Source: Moraxellaceae bacterium (lineage in GTDB: Bacteria; Pseudomonadota; Gammaproteobacteria; Pseudomonadales; Moraxellaceae). From it: a stretch of 26,913 nucleotides of DNA. The translations under genes were made by a program, and so were the position numbers. The stretch lies in the NCBI GenBank assembly GCA_030146505.1, contig JASLCO010000391.1:1-26913 (forward strand), read 5' to 3'. Every line of letters begins with the position of its first letter. Within the stretch, counting starts at the first letter, position 1. Positions 1-7,552 of this stretch are shown in pieces. Below the pieces are notes generated by a model, which saw nothing but the letters and a program-made list of their open reading frames with translations, made no database searches and was not told the origin of the DNA.

Positions 1-44
1 CCCGCCTCCTTGAGGAGCTCGAGTCGCTTGTTGGTTGCGGCCAT
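1..44 (-). CDS. Start of a structural-region gene, truncated by window edge
   Basis: An ATG on the minus strand at 44-42 begins a reading frame (MAATNKRLELLKEAG) that runs off the left edge. A strong Shine-Dalgarno sequence (GGAGGA) lies 6 nt upstream, just past the TAA stop of the capsid gene. Only about 14 codons are visible, so no function can be given. A gene directly after the major capsid protein in a tailed phage is often a head-completion or decoration protein, but that is only positional. Confidence 0.6.
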   Translation of the reverse strand, partial: MAATNKRLELLKEA

Positions 45-56
45 GGTCATTCCTCC

Positions 57-938
57 TTACCCGTTCACCGAGCGGGCGCGAACCGCGAAGTTGTTGGCGA
101 CGACGCCCCACCCGAAGCGACCGAAGGTCGCCCACAGGTTGGAGTCCATCAGGATGTTCGACTCCGTCTTGCTCGACGGGACGCGCTTCACGACGAAGCC
201 GAACGCGCAGTACTGCGGCGACGTCTGGCCGTCCGCGAAGCAGCAGCCGAGCCGGTCGCCGCTCGAGGTCGGACAGAGGCCCGAGCCCCAGATCTCCGCG
301 CCCATGAACCAGCCGCCGAACTGCGCGACGGAGGCGTTGGGCTGGAAGAACTGCTGCCAGGGCGTCGACGTCGATGCCGCCTGCTCCTGCTGCAGCTGCT
401 TGAGTTGGTTGTCGTGCAGCGTCGCGACGAGCTGACCACGCACCTTCGCCGCGCGCATCGCCGCGACCATCGAGACCGCGTCGGAGATCCCGAACGGCTG
501 CCCGGCGGCGCCGACCTCGGCCGTGATCGTCGAGAACAGCGCCGACGCGGTCGTGTCGAAGTACTCGCCGTACAGCTTGGCCGCATCCGCGACCAGGTAG
601 TTGACGTCGAGCGCGCGACCGAGCACCGAGTCCTCCTGGGCGGTCTCGGTAATCTCGCGCGCCATGCCGACGCGGCCGACGGCGATGTCGACCGAGGTGG
701 TCTGGTACTCGACGGGCACGAGCGCGGTGGTCTCGTTGGCCGGCGTGCCGGACACGATCGCGCCGGCGCTCTTCACCTCGCGCAGGAATGCCGCGGTCGA
801 GGTCTGCATGTCGGCGATGGACTTGAACCGGAAGCGGTTCGTGATGACGACTTCGTCGTACTGATACGCGATGACGAGCATCTCGATCGTCTTCACGTAG
901 ACGGTGCCTGCGAGTGAACTGGACTGCGTGACGGTCAT
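57..938 (-). CDS. Probable major capsid protein
   Basis: This 293-residue protein would form the phage head shell. It has no motif that proves the role. The call rests on size, on mixed alpha/beta composition, and on its place straight after a scaffold-like gene in a terminase-portal-scaffold-capsid order. The ATG at 938 is chosen because AGAGGTAAG precedes it and it follows the scaffold stop by 4 nt; an open frame extends further upstream but is the shadow of the scaffold gene. Residues 222-244 hold four cysteines (222, 232, 233, 244), unusual for a capsid protein. Other structural roles are possible. Confidence 0.72.
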   Translation of the reverse strand: MTVTQSSSLAGTVYVKTIEMLVIAYQYDEVVITNRFRFKSIADMQTSTAAFLREVKSAGAIVSGTPANETTALVPVEYQTTSVDIAVGRVGMAREITETAQEDSVLGRALDVNYLVADAAKLYGEYFDTTASALFSTITAEVGAAGQPFGISDAVSMVAAMRAAKVRGQLVATLHDNQLKQLQQEQAASTSTPWQQFFQPNASVAQFGGWFMGAEIWGSGLCPTSSGDRLGCCFADGQTSPQYCAFGFVVKRVPSSKTESNILMDSNLWATFGRFGWGVVANNFAVRARSVNG

Positions 939-942
939 GGGC

Positions 943-1746
943 TTACCTCTGCGGCAACTTCGGCCGCGGCGGCGCTCCCTGCTGCTGTTGTGCGACGGCG
1001 AGGATCTTCTCGTACTCCGCGCGCACGCCCGAAGGCCCGAGGGCCGTGAGCTGCGCCGGGGTGAGGTTGAAGATGTCGACGAGGCCACTGTTCGCGAGCA
1101 ACGGATCGACCCGCACGGGGGCCCCCGGTGCTGCTGCAGCTGGAGTCGTTGCCGCGGTGTCGGCCGCGGTTGTGGTGGTCGCAGGTGCCTGCTTGATTCC
1201 GAACTGCGTGGCCGTTTCCCCGAGCCACGTGCCGAAGTTGTCGGGCGCGACGTTGGTCGCGCGCGCCAGCGAGAACAGCTTGTCGGTAACAGCATCGTCC
1301 ATGCCGAGACGCGAAGCCTCTCGCTCGAAGCGAGAACGCTCGCGCATCACCCGGTTCTCCTCGCGGAGCTCGGAGATCTGGTCTCGGACGGTCTTGTTCG
1401 CCACGGGGTGACGTGGCGCCGCGGCCGCCGGCTGGGGCCTGGGCTGCTGCTGTTGCTCGCGCTGTGCTTGCTCGCGCCCCTCTCGGCGGGCTGCGGCGAC
1501 GAGGGCGTTCACCTGCGATTGCGGCAACAGCTTCTCGCTGGTGCCACCGGGTGCAGTACCCGAGGTGCCCTGCGTCGTCGCACCCGGTTGGGGCGCGCTC
1601 GGCGTCGTGGACTCGCCGCCCGACGAGCCACCGGCGGCACCGCCGGCATCCTCGGGGGCGAGCAGCGGGCCGCGCATCCAGGCAAACCCGGACGCTCGTC
1701 CGAGGTGTGCCGATCCGCTGCTTCGCTGCGTGGGTCGCTGCTTCAT
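943..1746 (-). CDS. Probable capsid scaffold protein
   Basis: The 267-residue product is rich in Ala, Gln, Pro, Thr and Gly and has a predicted helical, charged stretch around residues 120-150 (ISELREENRVMRERSRFERE). Low-complexity ends plus a central coiled coil, encoded just before the capsid gene, are typical of phage scaffold proteins that guide head assembly. The ATG at 1746 has GGAG 7 nt upstream. The gene starts a new group after a 110-nt gap that carries a motif shared with the terminase upstream region, so it may have its own late promoter. Assignment is by composition and position, not by a catalytic motif. Confidence 0.6.
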   Translation of the reverse strand: MKQRPTQRSSGSAHLGRASGFAWMRGPLLAPEDAGGAAGGSSGGESTTPSAPQPGATTQGTSGTAPGGTSEKLLPQSQVNALVAAARREGREQAQREQQQQPRPQPAAAAPRHPVANKTVRDQISELREENRVMRERSRFEREASRLGMDDAVTDKLFSLARATNVAPDNFGTWLGETATQFGIKQAPATTTTAADTAATTPAAAAPGAPVRVDPLLANSGLVDIFNLTPAQLTALGPSGVRAEYEKILAVAQQQQGAPPRPKLPQR

Positions 1747-1778
1747 CTGGTGTCTCCGCTTGCGCCGCGGCGCGTGAA

Positions 1779-1847
1779 CCCGGTAGCCCCCGGGTGAGGT
1801 GAGGCTCTACCTTCGACTGCAGACGCGTGCACTGCCCACAATTCGCG
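1779..1847 (-). promoter_or_regulatory. Candidate late control region upstream of scaffold and capsid
   Basis: The gap between portal and scaffold genes (1747-1856) holds the 15-mer CGCGAATTGTGGGCA (minus strand, 1847-1833). The same 15-mer lies upstream of the terminase group at 5883-5869. Nearer the scaffold start is a short hairpin (ACCCGG at 1778-1783, CCGGGT at 1790-1795) with no T-run. No standard -35/-10 pair is evident, so this may be a phage-specific promoter or activator site. The role is inference. Confidence 0.4.
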
Positions 1848-1856
1848 CGCGTGAGG

Positions 1857-3392
1857 TCAGCCCGTGGCGGTCGCACCGTCGGTGGCGGCCGTCTGCGAAG
1901 ACGCAGCGCCATCGCTCGGCGGCTGCGCGGGGCGTCCACCGAGCGCGCCGTTCTGCTCCGCGCTCTGGCCAGGGTTGTTCGCGTTCGCGTCGGTCGGCAG
2001 ATTCAGCGCGCGCACCCACGTGATGTAGGCGCCGTACTCGGCGAGATTGCGCTTGAGGAGATCGACGACCTCGGCGCGCGACAGGTCGGGATCCTCGCGC
2101 TGCAGGTACGCGATCGGGCTGTCGAGGCCGAGCTTCGCCTTCTGCTCGTACAGCGAGACCTTCTCGGTCGCGTCCTGCGGCACCGCCTGCTCCTGGTAGT
2201 CAGTACGCATGCCCTTCGCATCGAAGCCCATCAAGCTCGCGGTAGCGCGCTCGTTGCGCTTACCGCGCCGGCGCTGCTGGTTGCGGAGCTCGGTGAGCTT
2301 GCGGCGCCGCGCCTCGAACTCACGGCCGCTCGTCGGCGCCTGCTCCCGCATGACGTCCTCGTACGACATGCCCCAAGTGAGCCCGACGCCGGTGAGCTTC
2401 GCCTTCTTGACCTTGAGGTAGTGCTCCGGGTCCGTGACCATGTTGAGCATCGACGCTACGACCTCGGGCGGCAGCACCAGCGGCTTCTCGCCGTTCATGC
2501 TCTGCCCCTTCACGAGGCCGGCGAGCGGGCCCGAGAGAACCGGCTGCTGCTCGCCCTGCGCCTTCGAGAGCCGCATGATCATCACCTCGAGGAGCGCGAC
2601 GCCGAGATGCGCGCTCTCGATGTCGGCCGTCGCGCTCGCGTCGAGGATCGAGACCGTCGGTTCGCGGAAGTGAAAGAGCACGCCGGGGATGCGACCGAGC
2701 CCGTGCGCGATGGGCGCGTTCACCGGGAACCCGTCGCGCCGCACGAGGTGTCCTTGCCCGTTGATCAGGTAGCGATACGTGTCGTCCCAGACCTCCCAGT
2801 GCGGCAGCTTGAGCTTCGCCTCGCCCTGAAAGATCGTCGTCGGCGCCGCATCGATCAGCAGCCCAGCCTCCGCGAGCTCGTCGCCCGGCGTTGGGATCGC
2901 GTCGAACAGATCCGCCGTGACGACGCGAAGCTTGGTGCGCTTGTCCGCGCCCGTGAACTGCCACAGGAGCGTCTCGCCGCAGAGCATCGTCAGGTGCTGC
3001 GCCTCGTACATCATGTCGTCGAGGTGTGTGCGCTCGACCTCGGCCGCGAACCGATCCCGCTGGCGCTCGTCCCTCAGGATGCGGACCGCGGGCAGGTCGT
3101 AGAGTGACGCGACCTCGTTGACGATGCGTTGCGAGACGTTGGTCTCGAGCGCGAACGGCACGAAGCGCCTGAGCGTCGCCTTGTACTCGTCGGTGTCGTA
3201 GATCTGGTCGATGGCGGCGTTCACGTCGACGACGTGCTCGTTTCGGTAGAGCCGTAGTCGGCGCGCGCATGCAGCTCGTCGCGCGCGATGCGGGTTGTTG
3301 AACCCGACGCCGGAGCCGACGCCGTACGTGCTGCAGATCCACGCGACGAGGTTCTCGTGCGTCGTGTTGTAGAGCTCGATCAGCGGTGCCAT
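1857..3392 (-). CDS. Probable portal protein
   Basis: The 511-residue protein would form the dodecameric portal through which DNA enters the head and to which the tail attaches. Support comes from its length, its place directly downstream of the large terminase, and its layout: an N-terminal mixed domain (residues 1-90, ending NVSQRIVNEVASLYDLP), a long central alpha/beta body, a helical segment around 380-440, and a Pro/Ala/Asn-rich disordered tail. This looks most like the SPP1-gp6 type of portal. The start at 3392 overlaps the upstream stop as TGATG, which suggests coupled translation. Confidence 0.75.
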   Translation of the reverse strand: MAPLIELYNTTHENLVAWICSTYGVGSGVGFNNPHRARRAACARRLRLYRNEHVVDVNAAIDQIYDTDEYKATLRRFVPFALETNVSQRIVNEVASLYDLPAVRILRDERQRDRFAAEVERTHLDDMMYEAQHLTMLCGETLLWQFTGADKRTKLRVVTADLFDAIPTPGDELAEAGLLIDAAPTTIFQGEAKLKLPHWEVWDDTYRYLINGQGHLVRRDGFPVNAPIAHGLGRIPGVLFHFREPTVSILDASATADIESAHLGVALLEVMIMRLSKAQGEQQPVLSGPLAGLVKGQSMNGEKPLVLPPEVVASMLNMVTDPEHYLKVKKAKLTGVGLTWGMSYEDVMREQAPTSGREFEARRRKLTELRNQQRRRGKRNERATASLMGFDAKGMRTDYQEQAVPQDATEKVSLYEQKAKLGLDSPIAYLQREDPDLSRAEVVDLLKRNLAEYGAYITWVRALNLPTDANANNPGQSAEQNGALGGRPAQPPSDGAASSQTAATDGATATG

Positions 3393-3634
3393 CAGCAGAC
3401 CTCGCGTGCGCGTTGTGCGTCGGAGCGGTGGAGTACGAGCGCGCCGGGATGTGCGCGCGCGGTGAACGGATCGCGGCGCTCGAGCCTGGGGCGGCACCAA
3501 CAGCCGACGTCGAGCTCGTGCACCATCGGCTCGCGCTCGGGCAGGACGTGCGCGTCTTCGCCGAGGAACAGCAGCAACCACGGCTCGTCCGCGAGCGGGC
3601 TGTCATCATCGACGCCGATAGCGAGCATGCGCAT
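3392..3634 (-). CDS. Small protein between terminase and portal, unknown function
   Basis: An 80-residue product (81 if the GTG at 3637 is used) that I do not recognise. It is acidic at the N-terminus, has a hydrophobic patch (PWLLLFLGEDAHVL), and carries two cysteines in GCWC. It overlaps the terminase stop and the portal start as TGATG on both sides, which supports it as a real, translationally coupled gene. Small genes at this position vary between phages. Confidence 0.6.
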   Translation of the reverse strand: MRMLAIGVDDDSPLADEPWLLLFLGEDAHVLPEREPMVHELDVGCWCRPRLERRDPFTARAHPGALVLHRSDAQRAREVC

Positions 3635-5433
3635 CACAGCACCCCGATACGACGGGCCTCAGCGGTTGCACGCTCGACGGTCGTGCGCGTGACCGCCTCC
3701 TGCTCGTACGGCCACAGCCCGTACGCGAGCGACGCGGGCGCGTGCGTCTGGTCGCGCGCGTTCTTCACGTGCGTGCCCTCGGCGTTGCGATCGCCCGGTT
3801 GCTTCTTCAGCATCTCGAGCGCCTTGACCAGTACGGGCGCGACCGCGTGACCGTCCTCGCCAACACACACGACGAGCCGCGGGACCGCCAAGTCCTGGCC
3901 GTCGACTTCCTCGACCCAGTCGTCGGCCACGTCGCCGAGCAGGCGATTCATCATCTCGACGCGCTGCGATCGCCGAATGAGCCCGGTCATCGGCGACGGG
4001 TTGAAGACGTCGAGCTGCTCGGCCTGGAACGCGGAGTACACCGTGTCGTAGGCGGTGTCGGTCTCGCCCTTGCCGTGCGGGTCGACAAACACAGCCGCCT
4101 TCGCGGCGCCGCCGTGAGGGAGCTCGACGTGGAAGTTGCGGCGCAGCAGATCGCGTAGCTGGGCGGCGTGCTGATGCGACGTGGTCTGTGAGGTCTGCAG
4201 CTCGCCGACGACGGTCCACGTGGGCACGGGCACGACCCGTTGCACGCGCGTCTCGCGGTGCGTGAGCAGGCGCGGAAACACGAGCAGGCGCGCGATCTCC
4301 GACGTGTTGTAGATGACGCCCGGATCGTGCGTGACGAGCAGCGTGAAGCGCGAGCCCGGCCGCACGTATGACTCGCGATCGCTGAGCACGGCGGCGGTGA
4401 CGTCGGTCGCAATGTGCGGGTTGGCAACGAGGTTCCGCGCGCGCTGGAACGCGTAGTAGACGCGGAGCTCGCTTGGCAGCTCCTCGACGGTGCCATCGGG
4501 ACGGCCATAGCGACGCAGGAACTCGCGCTCGCTGATCGTGCCCTTCACGTTCTCGAGGAACGCGGGGTCGACGAATGGCGAGTGGTAGATCGAGAGGCTG
4601 CGCTTCACCCACTTGCCCGACGAGAGCAGCGTGTCCTGCAGCGCGCGCCATTCGGAATCGTCCTTGGCGGTCGCCGTCGCGATCTGCTTGTAGCGGCCGT
4701 GCTTCGCCTTGCGACCGCGGCTCTGCACGCCGGCATGTTGCTCGACCTGGTCCTGCAGCTCGTCGCGCGCCGCGGCCGAGAGGCTCGCGCCTTGCGTCGG
4801 TGAGCCCTGCGCCGCGCTCTGCTGGTGCGTGTGCTGGAAGAGGATCTTGGTGCCGTCGCAGAGTTCGTAGCCCTCGAACGTGCGCCGCGTGACGTAGCGG
4901 CCCCACGACGGGCGCCAGAGCTTGCTGATCTCGTCCTGCACCCACGCGAGGCGCTTGAGCGTCGGCGCGAACATGCCGATCCACCGCTGTTCGCCGAGCA
5001 GCTCGAGCCAGCGGAAGTAGAGCCACTGCGCGATCGCCGTCGTCTTGCCTGCGCCCTCGCTGCCGTGCACGAGCTGCGCGAGTTTCTCCTCGTCGCGATG
5101 CACGACGATCTGCTCCTGCTGCGGCGAGCAGAACCAGATCCGGGGATCGTCGGAGTAGCCGCATAGGTGCGGCGTGTCGGCGAGCGTGTTGATGAGCCCG
5201 CCGAACTGCTGGGCGTTCACGATGCGCATCGGCGGCGCGCCGTCGATCAGCACCTCGCCGCGCGGGTCGCGCACGACGGTGTAGAGCAACACGCTCGCGT
5301 CGACGTACGACGTGACGTCGCCGACCGCATCCTGGAGCTCGCGCTCGGCCTTCTTCTCGCGCCACGCGAGGTCACTCTCCACGGTGCCCCCGCAGACGAG
5401 CGCCGTGGCCAGTACGAGCCAGCACACGCGCAT
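3634..5433 (-). CDS. terL: Terminase large subunit (TerL)
   Basis: This is the packaging motor ATPase and nuclease that cuts and pumps DNA into the head. The 599-residue product has a Walker A motif, GSEGAGKT, at about residues 124-131 and a likely Walker B/coupling segment ARDELQDQ near 220. The C-terminal half has RNase H-like nuclease features: THDPGVIYNTSE and later VFVDPHGKGETDTAYD. The start at 5433 overlaps the upstream stop as TGATG. The first 17 residues look oddly like a hydrophobic signal sequence (MRVCWLVLATALVCGG); a GTG at 5382 with GGGGG upstream is an alternative start. It lies between the candidate small terminase and the portal. Confidence 0.88.
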   Translation of the reverse strand: MRVCWLVLATALVCGGTVESDLAWREKKAERELQDAVGDVTSYVDASVLLYTVVRDPRGEVLIDGAPPMRIVNAQQFGGLINTLADTPHLCGYSDDPRIWFCSPQQEQIVVHRDEEKLAQLVHGSEGAGKTTAIAQWLYFRWLELLGEQRWIGMFAPTLKRLAWVQDEISKLWRPSWGRYVTRRTFEGYELCDGTKILFQHTHQQSAAQGSPTQGASLSAAARDELQDQVEQHAGVQSRGRKAKHGRYKQIATATAKDDSEWRALQDTLLSSGKWVKRSLSIYHSPFVDPAFLENVKGTISEREFLRRYGRPDGTVEELPSELRVYYAFQRARNLVANPHIATDVTAAVLSDRESYVRPGSRFTLLVTHDPGVIYNTSEIARLLVFPRLLTHRETRVQRVVPVPTWTVVGELQTSQTTSHQHAAQLRDLLRRNFHVELPHGGAAKAAVFVDPHGKGETDTAYDTVYSAFQAEQLDVFNPSPMTGLIRRSQRVEMMNRLLGDVADDWVEEVDGQDLAVPRLVVCVGEDGHAVAPVLVKALEMLKKQPGDRNAEGTHVKNARDQTHAPASLAYGLWPYEQEAVTRTTVERATAEARRIGVL

Positions 5434-5837
5434 CAGTTCCGCCCTCCACCCTTGAGCCTCCGCACGGTCGCCTCGAGGCGCCGCACGTAGTCCTTGCGCT
5501 CGCGCGTCCGCGTGAGCTCGCCCGCGGCGCGATGCGCCTTGACCGCGACGTCGAGCAGCTTGATCGCCGCCTTGCGATCGCTCGTCTCGCCCGACATGAG
5601 CGACCGGCCCTGCGCGTCCGCGTACGTCGCGATCTCGGTGAGCAACCGCTCGCGCTGGTCCGTCGCCATGCAGCCGTCAGGTGCGGCCGTGGGCGCCTCG
5701 TCGGCGAGGTCGACGAGCACCGGCCGCTGGCGCATCCGTACGCACTCGACGCATTGCTCGAGCCGACCGAACGGACGTTGGCCCGTCGGGTCGTGGATCG
5801 TGCACTGCAGGCGGTCGCCGCTGGGTACCCAGCTCAC
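5433..5837 (-). CDS. Candidate terminase small subunit
   Basis: The 134-residue product sits directly upstream of TerL and overlaps it as TGATG, the usual place of the DNA-recognition subunit. It has a short N-terminal part with two cysteines in CVEC, then a helical, Arg/Lys-rich C-terminal half (residues 75-134) that may form a coiled coil. I see no clear helix-turn-helix, so the call is mainly positional. The start is a GTG at 5837 with AGGG upstream; an internal ATG at about residue 57 (MATDQRERLL) is an alternative. Confidence 0.5.
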   Translation of the reverse strand: MSWVPSGDRLQCTIHDPTGQRPFGRLEQCVECVRMRQRPVLVDLADEAPTAAPDGCMATDQRERLLTEIATYADAQGRSLMSGETSDRKAAIKLLDVAVKAHRAAGELTRTRERKDYVRRLEATVRRLKGGGRN

Positions 5838-5868
5838 GCGCCCTAGCGTGCGGGTGTGCGCGGGCAGG

Positions 5869-5883
5869 TGCCCACAATTCGCG
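5869..5883 (-). promoter_or_regulatory. Shared 15-mer upstream of the terminase group
   Basis: The minus-strand sequence CGCGAATTGTGGGCA lies 32 nt before the candidate TerS start and is identical to 1847-1833 upstream of scaffold and capsid. Both copies are in non-coding gaps and have the same orientation relative to structural genes. It is a candidate late promoter element or activator site. Confidence 0.45.
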
Positions 5884-5896
5884 GCCCAAGGAGCGA

Positions 5897-5929
5897 GCTA
5901 AGTATGCGAATGGTGGCTAAGTATGCGAA
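5897..5929. repeat. 14-bp direct repeat in the divergent region
   Basis: GCTAAGTATGCGAA occurs at 5897-5910 and again at 5916-5929, a 19-bp period. It lies between the minus-strand terminase group and the plus-strand ligase, next to the shared 15-mer. Direct repeats about two helical turns apart are common for activator or repressor dimers. Each copy also contains an ATG usable by a plus-strand reading frame. Confidence 0.6.
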
Positions 5930-6005
5930 CCCACACGGGGTCACGGTTCCCCCGGCGGGAGGCGCGAGCTGGCGCCACCCCGAGATATTTTTCCGCAACT
6001 CCTGA
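5904..6005 (+). CDS. Possible 33-residue leader peptide
   Basis: A short frame starts at the ATG of the first direct repeat, with AAGGAG 10 nt upstream, and ends at TGA 6003-6005. The product contains PHGVTVPPAGG and ends EIFFRNS. I know no homologue. It overlaps the longest version of the ligase frame, so only one of the two uses of this stretch need be real. Good Shine-Dalgarno but little other support. Confidence 0.25.
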   Translation: MRMVAKYANPHGVTVPPAGGASWRHPEIFFRNS

Positions 6006-6939
6006 AAACTTTTCGCGAATCGCCGGCCGCACCGTGAAGATCGCGACCGTTGCGCGCGCGCGTCGACGACCGCACGCTCGCATCGTGCTCACCGACTACG
6101 CCGGCGCGGGAACACGGCTCGATCCAGAGCGAGGCCTCGTGCTCGACGATCGCGCGTGGGGATGGCAGCCGAAGATCGACGGCGTCTACGCGCGCGTGTC
6201 GCTCGATCGGCGCGGGCGGATCGCGAACGTGCTCGCGCGATCCGGCGCGTTGCTGCGCGAGGCCGCGGACCTGATCGGGATCCTCGCCGGCGCGCCTGAC
6301 AGCGTGCTCTGCGGCGAGCTCGAGGCGCACACCGAGGCCGGCAATCGCGCGGCGACGATGCGCGGGTGGCGCGCGCTGCACGTGTTCGACGTCGCGCGGT
6401 GGAATGGTCGCGACGTCACCGCGAGCGCGTTCGCTGAACGAAACGCGCTGATCGTGAACGCGCAGGTCGAGATCATGAACGCGGGGCTGCGCAATCCGTG
6501 GGTGGTCGACGACCAGGGCGACGCGCACGACGCGCGCACCGGCCGCTATACGCGCGCGGTGCCGCGGGACGTGCGGCGCCTGCCGGTTGTGCCGATCGCG
6601 CGCGGGACGACCGCGGCACGCGCGCTGTGGCGCGATCACGTCGAGCTCGGCGGCGGCGAGGGCATCGTCGCGGTACGGCTCGACGCCCGGCTCGGCGCGC
6701 GCGGGGCGAAACGCAAGGTGAAGGCGAGCGACACGCTCGACTGCCGCGTGCTCGCGTGCGCCGGCGGGGCCGCCCAGCTCGAGTACGGCGGTCAGCGCTT
6801 CGTCGTCAGCGCGCGCGGGCGGTGGTCAGCGCTCGCGCCGGGCGACCTCGTCGAGGTCGCCGCCGACGGCTGGTACGAGCGGGGTGCGACGCCGCGGTTC
6901 GCTCGAATCGTGCGGCTGCGCACCGACCTTGCCGCATGA
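5923..6939 (+). CDS. ATP-dependent DNA ligase
   Basis: This enzyme seals nicks during phage replication or recombination. The nucleotidyltransferase motifs appear in order: motif I KIDG with the adenylated lysine at residue 84, motif III CGELE at 130-134, motif IIIa-like HVFDV near 153-157, motif IV GEGIVAV at 245-251, and motif V KRKVKASD at 263-270. Residues 285-335 fit a C-terminal OB fold. The ATG at 5923 has GGTGG 6 nt upstream, but conserved sequence starts only near residue 55 and the stretch 5980-6025 is AT-rich and non-coding in appearance, so a GTG at 6034 is a serious alternative start. The gene is alone on this strand. Its 3' end overlaps the sigma-like gene antisense by 114 nt. 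Confidence 0.85.
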   Translation: MRTHTGSRFPRREARAGATPRYFSATPENFSRIAGRTVKIATVARARRRPHARIVLTDYAGAGTRLDPERGLVLDDRAWGWQPKIDGVYARVSLDRRGRIANVLARSGALLREAADLIGILAGAPDSVLCGELEAHTEAGNRAATMRGWRALHVFDVARWNGRDVTASAFAERNALIVNAQVEIMNAGLRNPWVVDDQGDAHDARTGRYTRAVPRDVRRLPVVPIARGTTAARALWRDHVELGGGEGIVAVRLDARLGARGAKRKVKASDTLDCRVLACAGGAAQLEYGGQRFVVSARGRWSALAPGDLVEVAADGWYERGATPRFARIVRLRTDLAA

Positions 6940-7356
6940 CGCATCGTCCCCGTCGATCTCGCCGCTGTGATCGCGCAGCTTCGCGAGCGCGCGGTTGATG
7001 ATCATGCGCACCTGCTCGCGGCCGAGGTCGAGGTGGCGGCCGATCGTTCGCGGCCCCCGGTCCGCCGCGATGTCCTCGGCGACGTCGAGCGCACAGCTCG
7101 GCGGCAATGGCCATCGCCAGATCCACACCGGCCGCAGCTCGCTTGATCGCGCGCCTCCACCGCGGCGCGGCGCGCCGGGGCGATCGTGCCCCTCGACGAG
7201 CCAGAGGTGCCAGTAGCACCGCACGTGCGGGCAGGGCCGCGGGCCGCCGCGGCAGTCGGCGCGCGTGGCGGGCACGTCTTCGCGCAGCTCGATGGAGCCG
7301 CCGATCACGCGGAGCCGCACCGATCGCTTCACGGGTGTGTCATCCGATCCCTGCAT
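6826..7356 (-). CDS. Sigma-region-4-like DNA-binding protein (copy A)
   Basis: The 176-residue product has a Cys motif, RADCRGGPRPCPHVRC, then SCALDVAED, and a helix-turn-helix resembling sigma factor region 4 (TIGRHLDLGREQVRMIINRA). The same blocks occur in the gene at 18123-18620, so the two are paralogues. Proteins of this kind are annotated as sigma-factor-like HTH proteins in Myxococcota. Start choice is uncertain: ATG at 7356 overlaps the upstream gene by 17 nt, and GTG at 7332 lies just after its stop. It is the last gene of the replication arm, next to the late genes, where lambda has its late regulator Q. The tail after the HTH overlaps the ligase gene antisense. Confidence 0.75.
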   Translation of the reverse strand: MQGSDDTPVKRSVRLRVIGGSIELREDVPATRADCRGGPRPCPHVRCYWHLWLVEGHDRPGAPRRGGGARSSELRPVWIWRWPLPPSCALDVAEDIAADRGPRTIGRHLDLGREQVRMIINRALAKLRDHSGEIDGDDASCGKVGAQPHDSSEPRRRTPLVPAVGGDLDEVARRER

Positions 7357-7552
7357 CCGCCAAGGTCGCGCGCGCCATCCGCTCCTCGTCCTGGTCGAGC
7401 AGTCCGAGCGCGCAGAGCAGCCGTTCCCGTACGTTCTTGTCGGCCGCGCCAACTGCCAGTTCCGAGAGTTCGGCAACTGAGAACGCCACGAGGACGCGGC
7501 CCTCGCCAGTGTGTAACAACAGCCCGCAACGGACGCAGGGTGAACGACTCAC
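7340..7552 (-). CDS. Small protein, unknown function
   Basis: A 70-residue product starting at a GTG whose GTGA overlaps the stop of the RuvC-like gene, with AGGTG upstream. The N-terminus has CVRC, a possible half of a metal site. The rest is helical and acidic (AVGAADKNVRERLLCALGLLDQDEERMARATL). I do not recognise it. A longer open frame continues upstream on this strand, but that part is only the shadow of the RuvC-like gene. Confidence 0.65.
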   Translation of the reverse strand: MSRSPCVRCGLLLHTGEGRVLVAFSVAELSELAVGAADKNVRERLLCALGLLDQDEERMARATLADAGIG

